NCBI GenBank assembly: GCA_903913965.1
Contig: CAIWNB010000170.1
Location: 1-47,737, forward strand
Reading direction: 5' to 3'
Origin: an uncultured beta proteobacterium
GTDB lineage: Bacteria > Pseudomonadota > Gammaproteobacteria > Burkholderiales > SG8-41
DNA length: 47,737 bases
Part shown: positions 27,196 to 36,538 of the stretch, one piece after another
Position numbering within the stretch: position 1 is the first letter of the stretch
How the letters are laid out: every line of letters begins with the position of its first letter
Translations under genes and position numbers: made by a program
Notes under the pieces: model-generated
Databases searched by the model: none
The model's input: only the letters and a program-made list of their open reading frames with translations
What the model was told of the DNA's origin: nothing

Positions 27196-28168
27196 GCTGC
27201 AACCTCAGACTAACGTCCCCGCTGTGGATGCGCCGCACACCGCCCGCAGTCTGCAAACGCAGCGCGCCGTCGTCGTCTACGCCCAGGCACAGACCGTCGA
27301 GCACCGCCCCATCCGGCAGACTCAGACGCACCGCTTTATTTTGATACACGTGACATCCCTCCCATTCAGCGCGCAGCGCGGCAAATCCGGTCTGCGCAAA
27401 TGCGCCGAGCACCGCCGCCATCTCGCGCAACAACAGCGCCAGCACCCGATTGCGATCGGGCACCGATGCGCAAATCTGCGCCAGATCAACCACGGGCTGG
27501 TCGATACGATCACGCAGCGTATCGGGCAGCCGGCAATTGAGCCCGAGACCGATCACCACCGCACCAGGCCCGGTGACTTCACCATGCATTTCAATCAACA
27601 TACCGGCGAGTTTACGACCCTTCCAGATAATGTCGTTGGGCCACTTCAATCCGGCATCGACAACCCCGCAGCGCGCGAGCGCACGGATTACCGCCACACC
27701 GATGGCAAGGCTCAGCCCCGACAACGCGCTCGCCCCGAGTTGAAAACGCCACAACAGGGAAAACGTCAATGCCGCCCCCGGCGTGGCATGCCAGACGCGG
27801 CCGCGACGACCGCGCCCCTGCGTCTGCCATTCAGCGGCGATCACGCTGCCGCCCGGCGCGCCGGCGGCAACGCGTTCCATCAGCAGCGTATTGGTTGACG
27901 GCACCAGATCGAGCACCTCGACGGAAAATCCTCCTGCATCGGCACCGAGTTCCCGTTCAATCGCGTCCCGCTCCAGCCATACCAGCGGCTGCGATAAACG
28001 GTAGCCGCGACCGTGCACCTTGAAAATCTCCAGTCCCGTACCATCAAGAGCATGCAAAGCGTTCCAGATGCTTGCACGCGACACGCCCAGCATGCGCGCC
28101 ATTGCCTCGCCGGAACGGAATTCACCGTCGGCGAGCAGGCGCAGGGTTTGAAAGGTCAACGGTGTCAT
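27185..28168 (-). CDS. birA: Biotin--protein ligase / biotin operon repressor BirA
   Basis: BirA makes biotinyl-AMP and attaches biotin to acetyl-CoA carboxylase. Forms with an N-terminal helix-turn-helix also repress biotin genes. This one has 327 residues. The HTH lies at about residues 5-60 (GEAMARMLGVSRASIWNALHAL). The catalytic domain has the biotin loop TQGRGRRGRVWHA near 120, KWPNDI near 178 and GRKLAGMLIE near 188, and a small C-terminal SH3-like domain ends the protein. So both ligase and regulator functions are plausible. No ribosome binding site is obvious before the ATG. Confidence 0.95.
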   Translation of the reverse strand: MTPLTFQTLRLLADGEFRSGEAMARMLGVSRASIWNALHALDGTGLEIFKVHGRGYRLSQPLVWLERDAIERELGADAGGFSVEVLDLVPSTNTLLMERVAAGAPGGSVIAAEWQTQGRGRRGRVWHATPGAALTFSLLWRFQLGASALSGLSLAIGVAVIRALARCGVVDAGLKWPNDIIWKGRKLAGMLIEMHGEVTGPGAVVIGLGLNCRLPDTLRDRIDQPVVDLAQICASVPDRNRVLALLLREMAAVLGAFAQTGFAALRAEWEGCHVYQNKAVRLSLPDGAVLDGLCLGVDDDGALRLQTAGGVRRIHSGDVSLRLQRGA

Positions 28169-28371
28169 ATTGATTTAATCGCTGCATAGAATAGAGGATA
28201 AACCGCTCACTGAGGAAATCCTCGTTGCCGGACAGGGAAGCTGCGGCGCCACGACAACCATCGGCAGACAGCGAGAAGTTTGCAACCAGTCCGCGACGTC
28301 CGGCGTTGTTCACTACAATCCGACGCTGACGGTGCTCGCAGGGCCCCGCACAAAACCAACAGGATGACGCC

Positions 28372-29076
28372 TTGAAAAAACAAATCATCGCCATGGGCGG
28401 CGCCGCACTGCCGCTCGAACTCGACAACCTGCTGCTGGTTGAATACTTCCTCGCGCAAACACACAAGCGCAATCCGCGCGTCTGCTTTATCGGTGCCGCG
28501 CATGGTGACGCCGATGCAGGCCGCCTGCGTTTCTACGCCGGCTTCAGCCGTTTTACCTGCCGCCCTGCACATCTGCCGCTGTTCGCGCGCACGCCCTGCG
28601 ACCTTGAGGATTTCGTGCTTGGGCACGACGCGATCTTCGTCGGCGGCGGCAATACGCGCAGCATGCTCGCCGTCTGGCGCGAATGGTCACTTGATCTTTA
28701 TCTGCGTAAAGCCTGGGAAGGCGGCGTCGTGCTCGGTGGCGCCAGCGCCGGTTCGATCTGCTGGTTTGAGTCGGGCGTCACTGATTCCGTGGCCGGTGCG
28801 CTGACCGCCATGCCCTGCCTGGGATTTCTACCCGGCAGCAACTGCCCGCATTACGACAGCGAAATACAACGCCGCCCTTCCTACCGCAAGATGGTCGCCG
28901 GCGGCGCGCTGGCCAGTGGCGTGGCGGCCGACGACGGCGTGGCGCTGCATTTCGAGGGCACGCAACTCAAACACATTGTTTCCAGCCTGCCGCGGGCGAG
29001 CGCCTGGCGCGTCACGCAGACGGGACGCCGCACACTCGAAACCAAACTGCCAACGCGTTATCTGGGGACGCGCTAA
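28372..29076 (+). CDS. Peptidase S51 (dipeptidase E) family protein
   Basis: This 234-residue protein belongs to the S51 serine peptidases, which cleave Asp-X dipeptides or cyanophycin-derived peptides. The nucleophile serine is in GGASAGSICWF near residue 124. The region IFVGGGNTRSMLAVWRE near 86 is the family GGGN motif, and CPHYDSE near 162 carries the expected histidine. The start is a TTG with AGGA seven bases upstream; no ATG fits the family N-terminus KKQIIAMGGAA. It is divergent from birA by about 200 bp and convergent with a small membrane-protein gene. Substrate cannot be told from sequence. Confidence 0.85.
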   Translation: MKKQIIAMGGAALPLELDNLLLVEYFLAQTHKRNPRVCFIGAAHGDADAGRLRFYAGFSRFTCRPAHLPLFARTPCDLEDFVLGHDAIFVGGGNTRSMLAVWREWSLDLYLRKAWEGGVVLGGASAGSICWFESGVTDSVAGALTAMPCLGFLPGSNCPHYDSEIQRRPSYRKMVAGGALASGVAADDGVALHFEGTQLKHIVSSLPRASAWRVTQTGRRTLETKLPTRYLGTR

Positions 29077-29083
29077 CACGCAC

Positions 29084-29287
29084 TCAATCGAACATCTGTC
29101 CGATCACCCAGACAAACCCGGCGGCACACAGCGTGCCGAAAAATAGCTGGCGCAGATTACTTTTCGCTTGCGAAGTAAGCGGCCGCGAACGGCGGCGCTT
29201 GTCTTTCGGATCCGGTTTGGTTTCCGCACGATAATCAAAAATGATGATGCAAGCGCCCAGCGCCAGCGTAATCCATACCCCGATCAT
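29084..29287 (-). CDS. Small two-helix membrane protein
   Basis: This 67-residue ORF starts MIGVWITLALGACIIIF, a transmembrane helix. It has a very basic cytoplasmic-type middle (DPKDKRRRSRPLTSQAKSN) and a second helix (LFFGTLCAAGFVWVIGQMF). AGGA lies about five bases before the ATG. It fills the gap between the S51 peptidase and glnS without overlapping either. The family is not recognised. The two-helix hairpin with a basic loop and a usable start make it likely to be real. Confidence 0.5.
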   Translation of the reverse strand: MIGVWITLALGACIIIFDYRAETKPDPKDKRRRSRPLTSQAKSNLRQLFFGTLCAAGFVWVIGQMFD

Positions 29288-29462
29288 TTTTCCTGCCCCC
29301 CGTTATAACTTCAATCGAGATGACAATAGCAGCGCAAGCCGTACGGTTCAACAGGCGGATCACACCGACCGCAAACGGCATCACCCCCTTGCCATGAAGC
29401 ACGAACGTCATCGCGCCACATCCCATCGTTTAGAATAGGGCCTTCAACATCAAGCCCAAACC

Positions 29463-31223
29463 ATGTCCCAGCCCGCCAACAAAGCTCCTGCAGCCCACGT
29501 CACCAATTTCATCCGCAATATTATTGAAGCGGATCTGGCCAGCGGCAATTACGACACCCGTCTGTGGGGCGGCAAGCCCGGCGCAGCCTCCAGCCATGCC
29601 GGCGGCAACCCCGACGCGGCAAAAATACGCACGCGTTTTCCGCCCGAGCCCAACGGCTACCTGCATTTTGGTCATGCCAAATCAATCTGCCTGAATTTCG
29701 GCCTGGCGCGTGATTTTGGCGGCGCCTGCCACATGCGCTTCGACGACACCAATCCGGAAAAGGAAGAGCAGGAATACGTCGACTCCATCCTTGCCGCCGT
29801 CAAATGGCTGGGCTTCGGCTGGCACAACCACGATGACGACAACCTCTATTACGCCAGCGATTACTTCGGCTTCATGTACGAAGCAGCCGAACACCTGATC
29901 GGCGCCGGCCACGCCTACGTCGATCAGCAGACCGCCGAGGAAATGCGCATCAACCGCGGCACACTCAAAGAAGCGGGCAAAAACAGCCCGTGGCGCGACC
30001 GCCCACGCGAAGAATCCCTCGCGCTGTTCCGCGAAATGCGCGACGGCAAACATGCCGACGGTGCACTGATACTGCGCGCGAAGATCGATATGGCCTCGCC
30101 CAACATCAATCTGCGCGACCCGGCGATCTACCGCATCAAACGCGCCGAGCACCATCGCACCGGTAACACCTGGTGCATCTATCCGATGTACACCTATGCG
30201 CACCCGATCGAGGACGGACTCGAACGGATCACGCACTCCGTCTGCACACTGGAATTCGAAGACCAGCGGCCGTTCTACGACTGGTTGCTCGACAAACTCG
30301 CCGAAGGCAACATGCTCGCGCGCCCGTTGCCTAAACAGATCGAATTCGCGCGTTTGAACCTTAGCTATGTCGTGCTCTCCAAGCGCAAGCTGATCCAGCT
30401 CGTCGAAGAAAAACACGTCAGCGGCTGGGATGATCCGCGCATGCCCACGCTGGTCGGCGCACGCCGCCGCGGTTACACCCCCGAAGGCTTCCGCGCGTTC
30501 GCCGAACGTATTGGCGTCGCCAAGGGCGATTCGTGGATCGATTACGCCACGCTCGAAGACTGCATGCGCGAACATCTCAACGAGATCGCGCCGCGCCGCA
30601 TCGCGGTGCTCGATCCGCTGAAACTCGTGATCGACAATTATCCCGACGGCCAGACCGAAGAATGTCAGGCTCCCAACCATCCGCAGCAGCCAGAACTCGG
30701 CAAACGCGCCGTGCCGTTTTCCAAAGAATTGTGGATCGAACGCGAAGACTTTAGCCAAACACCACCCAAGGGTTACTTCCGCTTGTTCCCCGGCAACAAG
30801 GTGCGCCTGCGTTATGGCTTTGTCGTCGAATGCACCGGTTACGACGCGGCAACCGACACCGTGCACTGCACTTATGACGCCGATACCAAGTCCGGCACGC
30901 CGGGCTCTGACAAGGTTAAGGTCAAGGGCAACATCCACTGGGTCAGCGCGCAGCATTCCTATGCCGCCGAGGTGCGTCTCTTTGATCGCCTCTTCGGCGC
31001 CGAACATCCGGGAGCGGGCGAGCGCGATTTCCTGCTCGACCTCAATCCGGATTCAGTCAAAACCATCACCGCACAGCTCGAGCCCTCGCTCAGGGACGCG
31101 ACCGCCGAAGAGCGTTACCAATTTGAACGCCACGGCTACTTTGTGGCTGATCTGCGCGACTCGAGAGCGGGTGCGCCTGTCTTCAATCGCGCGGTCACGC
31201 TGCGCGACGCCTGGCAAAAATAG
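29463..31223 (+). CDS. glnS: Glutaminyl-tRNA synthetase
   Basis: GlnS charges tRNA-Gln with glutamine in the cytoplasm. It has 586 residues, a class I synthetase. The HIGH motif is HFGH at 68-71 within PPEPNGYLHFGHAKS, and the KMSKS equivalent is VLSKRK near 308. WCIYPMYTYAHPIEDGLERITHS near 240 is diagnostic. Compared with the E. coli protein there are about 22 extra residues between LASG and TRFPPEP (residues 29-56, containing RLWGGKPG). A rho-independent terminator follows the stop codon. A 441-codon antisense frame in the gene is a composition artefact. Confidence 0.98.
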   Translation: MSQPANKAPAAHVTNFIRNIIEADLASGNYDTRLWGGKPGAASSHAGGNPDAAKIRTRFPPEPNGYLHFGHAKSICLNFGLARDFGGACHMRFDDTNPEKEEQEYVDSILAAVKWLGFGWHNHDDDNLYYASDYFGFMYEAAEHLIGAGHAYVDQQTAEEMRINRGTLKEAGKNSPWRDRPREESLALFREMRDGKHADGALILRAKIDMASPNINLRDPAIYRIKRAEHHRTGNTWCIYPMYTYAHPIEDGLERITHSVCTLEFEDQRPFYDWLLDKLAEGNMLARPLPKQIEFARLNLSYVVLSKRKLIQLVEEKHVSGWDDPRMPTLVGARRRGYTPEGFRAFAERIGVAKGDSWIDYATLEDCMREHLNEIAPRRIAVLDPLKLVIDNYPDGQTEECQAPNHPQQPELGKRAVPFSKELWIEREDFSQTPPKGYFRLFPGNKVRLRYGFVVECTGYDAATDTVHCTYDADTKSGTPGSDKVKVKGNIHWVSAQHSYAAEVRLFDRLFGAEHPGAGERDFLLDLNPDSVKTITAQLEPSLRDATAEERYQFERHGYFVADLRDSRAGAPVFNRAVTLRDAWQK

Positions 31224-31224
31224 C

Positions 31225-31244
31225 GCCGCAGGATTGCGGCTTTT
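31225..31244 (+). terminator. Rho-independent terminator of glnS
   Basis: Two bases after the glnS stop, GCCGCA-GGAT-TGCGGC forms a 6 bp GC stem with a tetraloop and is followed by TTTT. It separates glnS from the following reductase gene. Confidence 0.65.
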
Positions 31245-31280
31245 GCTGTTAATACCTTCAACCGAACCAACGGAACCCGT

Positions 31281-32318
31281 ATGAACAAAAAAATCGCAGT
31301 AGTCGGCGCCGGCGCCATCGGCAGCAGCGTGAGCGCCGATCTGACCAAGGCAGGACTCGACGTCACGGTCATCGATCAATGGCCGGCGCAGGTTGAAAAG
31401 CTCAAAGCTGACGGCATCATCATCCGTATGCCGGACGGCGAAGTCGTCACACCGATCCGCGCCCTGCATCTGTGCGAGCTGTCGTCCGCCCGCCTTGAAT
31501 TCGACATCGTGCTGCTGGCGATCAAATCGAACGACCACCGCTGGCTGACCGAATTCATCAAACCGTATCTGAAAGCCGACGGCGTGCTGGTGCCAGTGCA
31601 AAACGGCTTCAACGACGACTCCATCGCCTCCATCATCGGCCGCAACCGCGTCATCGGTTGTGCACTCGAACTGTCAGCGGAAATCTTCACGCCCGGCGAG
31701 GTCAAGCGCAACACGACGCACCAAACCACCTGGTTTGGCGTCGGCGAACTCGACGGCTTTTATACACCGCGCCTGAAAGAAATCGAATCCATCCTCGGCC
31801 ACGTCGGCCGCGTCGAGGCCACCGGCAACATCTACAGCACCAAGTGGACCAAGCTCGTCGCCAATACCATGACGATGGGTCCGTTCGGCCTGCTCGGTAT
31901 GGGGAACAAGGACGCCGCCGCACTGCCTGGCATGTTCGAAATGTCGATCGCCATGGGCAAGGAATCGCTCGCTGTCGGCACCGCACTCGGTTACCGCATG
32001 GAACCAATCTTCGGTCTGCGTGCCGACGAAATGGTCGGCCCCGGCGAAGAGATCCTGATCAAAGCGATGAACACCCTGCTCAGCCACATCACCCGTGGCC
32101 GCACTGCGCCGATCCACGATCACATGAAGGGTCGCACCAGCGAAATGGAATTCATCCCCGGTGCCGTTTCCAAGCGCGGCCGCGAACTTGGTATCCCCAC
32201 GCCGTTTAACGATGCCATTGTTGAAATCGATCGCATGATCAACAGAGGCGAACTGGCGATGAGTGCCGACAACTTCAAGCTGCTGCAGGAGAAGGTCGGC
32301 CTGAAACCACAGGCTTAG
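31281..32318 (+). CDS. Ketopantoate reductase family protein (PanE/ApbA), paralogue 1
   Basis: This NAD(P)H-dependent reductase family includes 2-dehydropantoate 2-reductase. It has 345 residues, longer than the usual 290-310. The Rossmann loop is VVGAGAIGSSVSADL at about residues 6-20; DIVLLAIKSND near 75 carries the family lysine; PVQNGFND is near 107; and STKWTKLVANTM near 190 holds the catalytic lysine. Its neighbour is a Bug receptor 124 bp downstream, and a second paralogue lies at 39019. That setting suggests reduction of some imported or catabolic 2-oxoacid rather than pantothenate synthesis, but this is inference. Confidence 0.85.
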   Translation: MNKKIAVVGAGAIGSSVSADLTKAGLDVTVIDQWPAQVEKLKADGIIIRMPDGEVVTPIRALHLCELSSARLEFDIVLLAIKSNDHRWLTEFIKPYLKADGVLVPVQNGFNDDSIASIIGRNRVIGCALELSAEIFTPGEVKRNTTHQTTWFGVGELDGFYTPRLKEIESILGHVGRVEATGNIYSTKWTKLVANTMTMGPFGLLGMGNKDAAALPGMFEMSIAMGKESLAVGTALGYRMEPIFGLRADEMVGPGEEILIKAMNTLLSHITRGRTAPIHDHMKGRTSEMEFIPGAVSKRGRELGIPTPFNDAIVEIDRMINRGELAMSADNFKLLQEKVGLKPQA

Positions 32319-32442
32319 TCGACGCTGCGGGACACTGCGCACGCTAAGCGCGCTAACCGCGCTGCTCGCCCGCAAAAACCTATATCTGCCAAAAATACCG
32401 TCATGTGGTCGAGCGTGGCGGGATAGACACAGCGAGATTGCA

Positions 32443-33420
32443 ATGCTCTTAACGCAGCGCCATTGGGCCGCACTTTTTATCGCATTAGGCATCGCCTGCA
32501 CCGCGCAAGCGCAGGACGTGAAAAATTATCCGAACCGGCCGGTGCGCTTGGTCGTGCCCTACGCGCCAGGCGGTACCGCCGACACCATCGCCCGCATCGT
32601 CTCCGACGGTTTATACACGCGCCTCGGGCGCCCGGTCGTGCTCGACACACGCTCGGGGGCGAACAGTGTGGTGGGGTGCGAGATCGTCGCCAACTCCACG
32701 CCCGACGGCCACACGCTGATCGTGGTCGCCGCCGGTTTCGCCGTCAATCCGAGCCTGCGCAAAACCCTGCCCTACGACAGCGTACGCGATTTCGCGCCGG
32801 TCGGTCTGGTCGGCACCGGCCCTTATCTCTTGGTGATACACGCGTCGATTCCGGCCAAAACGGTCGCCGAATTCATCGCCTGGGGCAAGGCGCGGCCGGG
32901 TGAAATCAGCTACGCCTCCACCGGCGTCGGTAGTCCACCGCATCTGGCGATGGAATTACTGAAGACCATGACCGGTGTGAATTTCACGCATATTCCCTAT
33001 AAAGGCGGCGGCGCAGTGCTGCCCGACCTGCTCTCGGGCCGCGTGCCATTGCATTTCAGTTCAATCTCCACCGGAGCGCCGCATGTGCGCGCCGGTCGCC
33101 TGCACGCCATCGCGATGACCACGCCGAAACGTTCGCCATCGATGCCGGAAGTGCCGACCTTTGATGAGGCGGGCTTAAAGGGCTACGACGTCTCGGGCTG
33201 GTACGGCTTGCTGGTCGCCGGTAAAACACCGCCGGCGCTGGTCAATCGCATCAATCAGGAATTGCAGCAGGTGCTCGCCGATGGCGACGCCGGCAAACGT
33301 TTTTTCCAGGCTGGCATCGAACCCGCACCGACCACACCGGCGCAATTCTCGGCGCTGATCAAAGCGGAAATTCCAAAGTGGGCAAAAGTTTTGAAAGCGG
33401 CCGGCGTCGAGCCCGAATAA
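32443..33420 (+). CDS. Bug/TctC-family periplasmic substrate-binding protein 1
   Basis: This is a tripartite tricarboxylate transporter receptor of 325 residues. A signal peptide covers about residues 1-23 (LFIALGIACTAQA, then QD). The mature protein begins YPNRPVRLVVPYAPGGTADTIAR, the family's first ligand loop. YASTGVGSPPHLAMEL near 155 is the second, and GWYGLLVAGKTPPALVNRIN near 248 is also typical. Bug proteins bind carboxylates or amides in the periplasm. No TctA or TctB membrane gene lies in the window. It follows a ketopantoate-reductase-like gene on the same strand and may be co-transcribed. Confidence 0.93.
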   Translation: MLLTQRHWAALFIALGIACTAQAQDVKNYPNRPVRLVVPYAPGGTADTIARIVSDGLYTRLGRPVVLDTRSGANSVVGCEIVANSTPDGHTLIVVAAGFAVNPSLRKTLPYDSVRDFAPVGLVGTGPYLLVIHASIPAKTVAEFIAWGKARPGEISYASTGVGSPPHLAMELLKTMTGVNFTHIPYKGGGAVLPDLLSGRVPLHFSSISTGAPHVRAGRLHAIAMTTPKRSPSMPEVPTFDEAGLKGYDVSGWYGLLVAGKTPPALVNRINQELQQVLADGDAGKRFFQAGIEPAPTTPAQFSALIKAEIPKWAKVLKAAGVEPE

Positions 33421-33453
33421 GACAAGGCCCCGCCTGCTAAAGCGGGCGGCATG

Positions 33454-33471
33454 GGCCCGCCCATGCGGGCC
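33454..33471. repeat. Inverted repeat between convergent genes
   Basis: GGCCCGC-CCAT-GCGGGCC is a perfect 7 bp stem with a four-base loop, in the 60 bp between the Bug gene and the convergent pirin gene. It is preceded by a looser CCCGC/GCGGG pair at 33429-33446. No T-run follows on either strand, so it may stop transcripts only in part or protect 3' ends. Confidence 0.5.
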
Positions 33472-33480
33472 GGCGACGCT

Positions 33481-34362
33481 CTAATCAGCGAGGGCAGACA
33501 CCGCGATGTGCCCCATCTTGCCACCGCGATAATCCTCGATTGCGCTACGGATCTCCACCTCGCTATTCATCACGAAGGGCCCGTAACCAACGATCGGTTC
33601 GTCGAAGGGCTGGCCGCTCAACAACAAGAGCTTGGTTTCTTCGACGACGTCGAACACGAGTTCGCTGCCGGCACGTTCGAACACCGCCAACGTCGCCTCA
33701 CCCGCCGTTTCGCCACCGGCAAATTTCAACTCGCCGTTCATGACGAACAACGCGGCGCTATCGCCGTCGTTCAGATTGAAGGACACGCGCGCGCCCTTTT
33801 TCAGGCGCACGTCCCATACCTGCATCGGGCTGTGGGTGCGCGCCGGGCCCTCGGCACCGCGATAACTGCCGGCGATCACACGCACACTGCCGACCGCCTC
33901 GGCAATTTCCACCTGCGGAATCTGCGTCGCGGTGATGCCCTGATAGCCGGGCGCCACGCCCTTGTCTTTCGCCGCCAGATTGACCCAAAGCTGGATGCAC
34001 TCAAAGGCACCGCCACGCGCTGAAAATTCACGGCTGTGAAACTCTTCATGCACGATGCCCGCCGCCGCCGTCATCCATTGCACATCACCCGGCCCGATCA
34101 CGCCGCCGGCACCGGTTGAATCGCGGTGCTCGACCTCGCCGTCGTAGACGATGGTGACGGTCTCGAAGCCGCGATGCGGATGTTCGCCAACGCCGCGACG
34201 TTTCGCCGACGGCGGAAACTGATAGGGCCCCGCGTAATCGAGCAACAGAAACGGCGACAGTTCGCTCGCCAGATCGGCATAGGAAAACATCGTGCGCACC
34301 GGAAAGCCGTCGCCGACCCAATGCCGCTGGTTGTTACGATGAATCAACGAAACTTTTTTCAT
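33481..34362 (-). CDS. Pirin family protein
   Basis: Pirins are bicupin iron proteins; bacterial ones include quercetinases and metabolic regulators. From MKKVSLIHRNNQRHWVG it has 293 residues. The N-terminal cupin shows VGEHPHRGFETVTIVYDGEVEHRDS near residue 60 with two metal histidines, and AGIVHEEFH near 105 with the further His and Glu. The C-terminal cupin is around 185-275. AGGTGG lies four bases before the chosen ATG; an ATG seven codons earlier is less well placed. It is convergent with the Bug gene and divergent from the alpha/beta hydrolase. The actual activity cannot be decided. Confidence 0.9.
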   Translation of the reverse strand: MKKVSLIHRNNQRHWVGDGFPVRTMFSYADLASELSPFLLLDYAGPYQFPPSAKRRGVGEHPHRGFETVTIVYDGEVEHRDSTGAGGVIGPGDVQWMTAAAGIVHEEFHSREFSARGGAFECIQLWVNLAAKDKGVAPGYQGITATQIPQVEIAEAVGSVRVIAGSYRGAEGPARTHSPMQVWDVRLKKGARVSFNLNDGDSAALFVMNGELKFAGGETAGEATLAVFERAGSELVFDVVEETKLLLLSGQPFDEPIVGYGPFVMNSEVEIRSAIEDYRGGKMGHIAVSALAD

Positions 34363-34483
34363 AAACCACCTGATCGACAACAATCATGACACAAGCACCC
34401 GCGGCACAGCGCGCGGAAACCCCGTTTGCCCACGATTCATTAGAATAGCAGCAGTTGAACCCTAACCCCACCCCGGAGCTTGA

Positions 34484-35317
34484 ATGGCACACGCATCGAT
34501 ACGCGGCGTCACACTGCACTACGACATCATCGGCAACAGCGGCCCGTGGGTGGCGATTGCCCCGGGCGGGCGGCGCGGCATCGAAGGCGTTGCTTCAATC
34601 GCACAACGCATCGCCGCAGCAGGATACCGCGTGCTGGTACACGACCGGCGCAATTGCGGCGCCTCCGATGTATCGATCGACGGCGAAGGTTCCGAATACG
34701 AAATCTGGGCCGACGATCTTCACGCTCTGCTGACCCAACTCGGCGCCACGCGCGCCTTCGTCGGTGGCAGCTCGTCGGGTTGTCGCATGGCGATCCTCTA
34801 CGCACTGCGCTTCCCGCAAGCGCTACAGGGTCTGTTGATCTGGCGCGTCACCGGCGGCGGCACCGCAGCGCGGCGCCTCGCGCGCAATTACTACACGCAA
34901 TACATCGAAGCGGCGCAACAGGGCGGCATGACAGCGGTTTGTGACACCGAACACTTCAAGGCACGCATCGCCGAGCGCACTGAAAACCGTGCACGGCTGA
35001 TGGCGATGGAGGTGCCACGTTTCATCAGCGTGATGGAACGCTGGAACCGCTATTTCATTGACGGCATCGATCTGCCGATCATCGGCGCCACCGAAAAAGA
35101 ACTGCGTTCGATCAGCACACCGGCCTGCGTGATACCGGGCAATGACAACAGCCATCCTCGCCGCGTTGGCGAAAATCTGGCCACCTTGCTACCGGCTGCT
35201 GAATTACACAGTCTCGGGCTGGCGGATTACGATCTTGATCTAAGCCCGCGCGACGAATGGCAGGAACGCGAAGCCGCGCTGGCGAGCATCTTCACCGGCT
35301 TCATGGCAGATCACTAG
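34484..35317 (+). CDS. Alpha/beta-fold hydrolase
   Basis: This 277-residue protein has the alpha/beta hydrolase layout. The oxyanion-side loop is AIAPGGRRGIEG near residue 27, VLVHDRRNCGASD near 51 is the strand before helix A, and the nucleophile elbow GGSSSGCRMAILYALRF is near 93. The acid is likely in the VIPGNDNSH segment near 228, which also has a histidine; the expected terminal histidine is not obvious (the end reads GLADYDLDLSPRDEW). It may therefore be a variant. The start has GGAG five bases upstream. No signal peptide is seen. Confidence 0.8.
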   Translation: MAHASIRGVTLHYDIIGNSGPWVAIAPGGRRGIEGVASIAQRIAAAGYRVLVHDRRNCGASDVSIDGEGSEYEIWADDLHALLTQLGATRAFVGGSSSGCRMAILYALRFPQALQGLLIWRVTGGGTAARRLARNYYTQYIEAAQQGGMTAVCDTEHFKARIAERTENRARLMAMEVPRFISVMERWNRYFIDGIDLPIIGATEKELRSISTPACVIPGNDNSHPRRVGENLATLLPAAELHSLGLADYDLDLSPRDEWQEREAALASIFTGFMADH

Positions 35318-35538
35318 CAAAAGGGGGGACGCGCACACTTTTCCCCGCCTCGCACGATGTAAAAAAAGAATGAACGCCAGCCATTGGTGCGCCACGCTGA
35401 ACAATACAGCCGCTGGCAAAACGGATCAGTGCCGGCTCTTTGAATAAACCAGGCCTGGCATAGGGACACTACAATGAGACACATTTACAAGACGCCGGAT
35501 CCGCGAACTGCAACAGCGTCGTCCACGAGGAGATAGTC

Positions 35539-36501
35539 ATGCCCATGCTGGTGATCCTGCTCATTACACTACTGGCCACAGCGCCCTCCGCAGGTGCGGC
35601 CGATGCGTTCCCATCCAAACCGATCCGCCTGCTGGTTCCCTTCACCCCGGGCGGCGGCGCTGATCTGGTCGCACGCATGCTTGCACCCCGCCTGGCCGAA
35701 CGCCTCGGGCAGTCGGTAGTGGTGGATAACCGGCCGGCGGCCGGCGGAGTACTGGCTGCAGAAATGGCGGCACGCGCGACGCCCGACGGTCACACCCTGT
35801 TTGTCGCCACCAGCAACTTCTCCGCAAACTCCGCATTCATGAGCAAACTTCCCTACGACACGCTCAATGATTTCTCGCCAGTGACTCAGGCCGTGCTTTC
35901 ACCGCTGGTGATGGTCATCCATCCGTCGATTGCAGCCACCAATCTGCAGGAATTCATCAGCTATGCAAAAAACAATCCAAGCAAACTTAACTACGGCTCG
36001 ACCGGTAATGGCAGCCCCCCCTATCTCGCCACTGAACTGTTCAAGCACATGGCGAAAATCCAGATCACACACATCGTCTACAAAGGCATCTCGCAGGCCC
36101 TGACCTCCACACTCAGCAACGAAGTGCAGGTTTTGTTTCCCAATATTTTTATTGCCCAGCCGCATATCCGCGGCAACCGTCTGCGCGCACTCGGCATTAC
36201 CAGCCTGAAGCGCTCGGAAGCTGCACCCGACTGGCCGACGATCGCCGAGGCCGGACTGCCGGGCTATGAAGCGAGCATCTGGTACGGTTTTCTTGCCCCG
36301 GCCAAAACTCCGCGCCCGATCACCGCGCGGCTACAAAAAGAAATCACCGCGATTCTGCAAACACCGGAAGTCCGTCAGACCATTATTTCGCAGGGCGGCA
36401 CGCCCGTTGGCAATACGCCGGAAGAGTTCTCCATTCTGCTGCGCGAAGACGTCGGGCGTATCGCCGCCCTCGTCAAGAGCGCAGGATTGCGGGCCGACTA
36501 G
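35539..36501 (+). CDS. Bug/TctC-family periplasmic substrate-binding protein 2
   Basis: The protein has 320 residues, with a signal peptide ending near PSAGAADAF (about residue 23). The first ligand loop is SKPIRLLVPFTPGGGADLVARM, and DNRPAAGGVLAAEMAARATPDGHTL near 65 is typical. The second loop is YGSTGNGSPPYLATEL near 155. GAGGAGA before the ATG is a strong ribosome binding site, and a TACAAT hexamer at 35470-35475 may be its -10. It ends 37 bp before the pyroglutamyl peptidase gene on the same strand, so the two may form an operon. No permease subunits are nearby. Confidence 0.93.
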   Translation: MPMLVILLITLLATAPSAGAADAFPSKPIRLLVPFTPGGGADLVARMLAPRLAERLGQSVVVDNRPAAGGVLAAEMAARATPDGHTLFVATSNFSANSAFMSKLPYDTLNDFSPVTQAVLSPLVMVIHPSIAATNLQEFISYAKNNPSKLNYGSTGNGSPPYLATELFKHMAKIQITHIVYKGISQALTSTLSNEVQVLFPNIFIAQPHIRGNRLRALGITSLKRSEAAPDWPTIAEAGLPGYEASIWYGFLAPAKTPRPITARLQKEITAILQTPEVRQTIISQGGTPVGNTPEEFSILLREDVGRIAALVKSAGLRAD

Positions 36502-36538
36502 GCACGCAGTTTCCTTCAATAGCGAACCAGCCGCAGCT

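Noticed and set aside
29682-31007. 441-codon open frame antisense to glnS
   Set aside because: It lies wholly inside glnS, which has all synthetase motifs. Long antisense frames arise from the codon bias of GC-rich genes, and the translation shows no domain.
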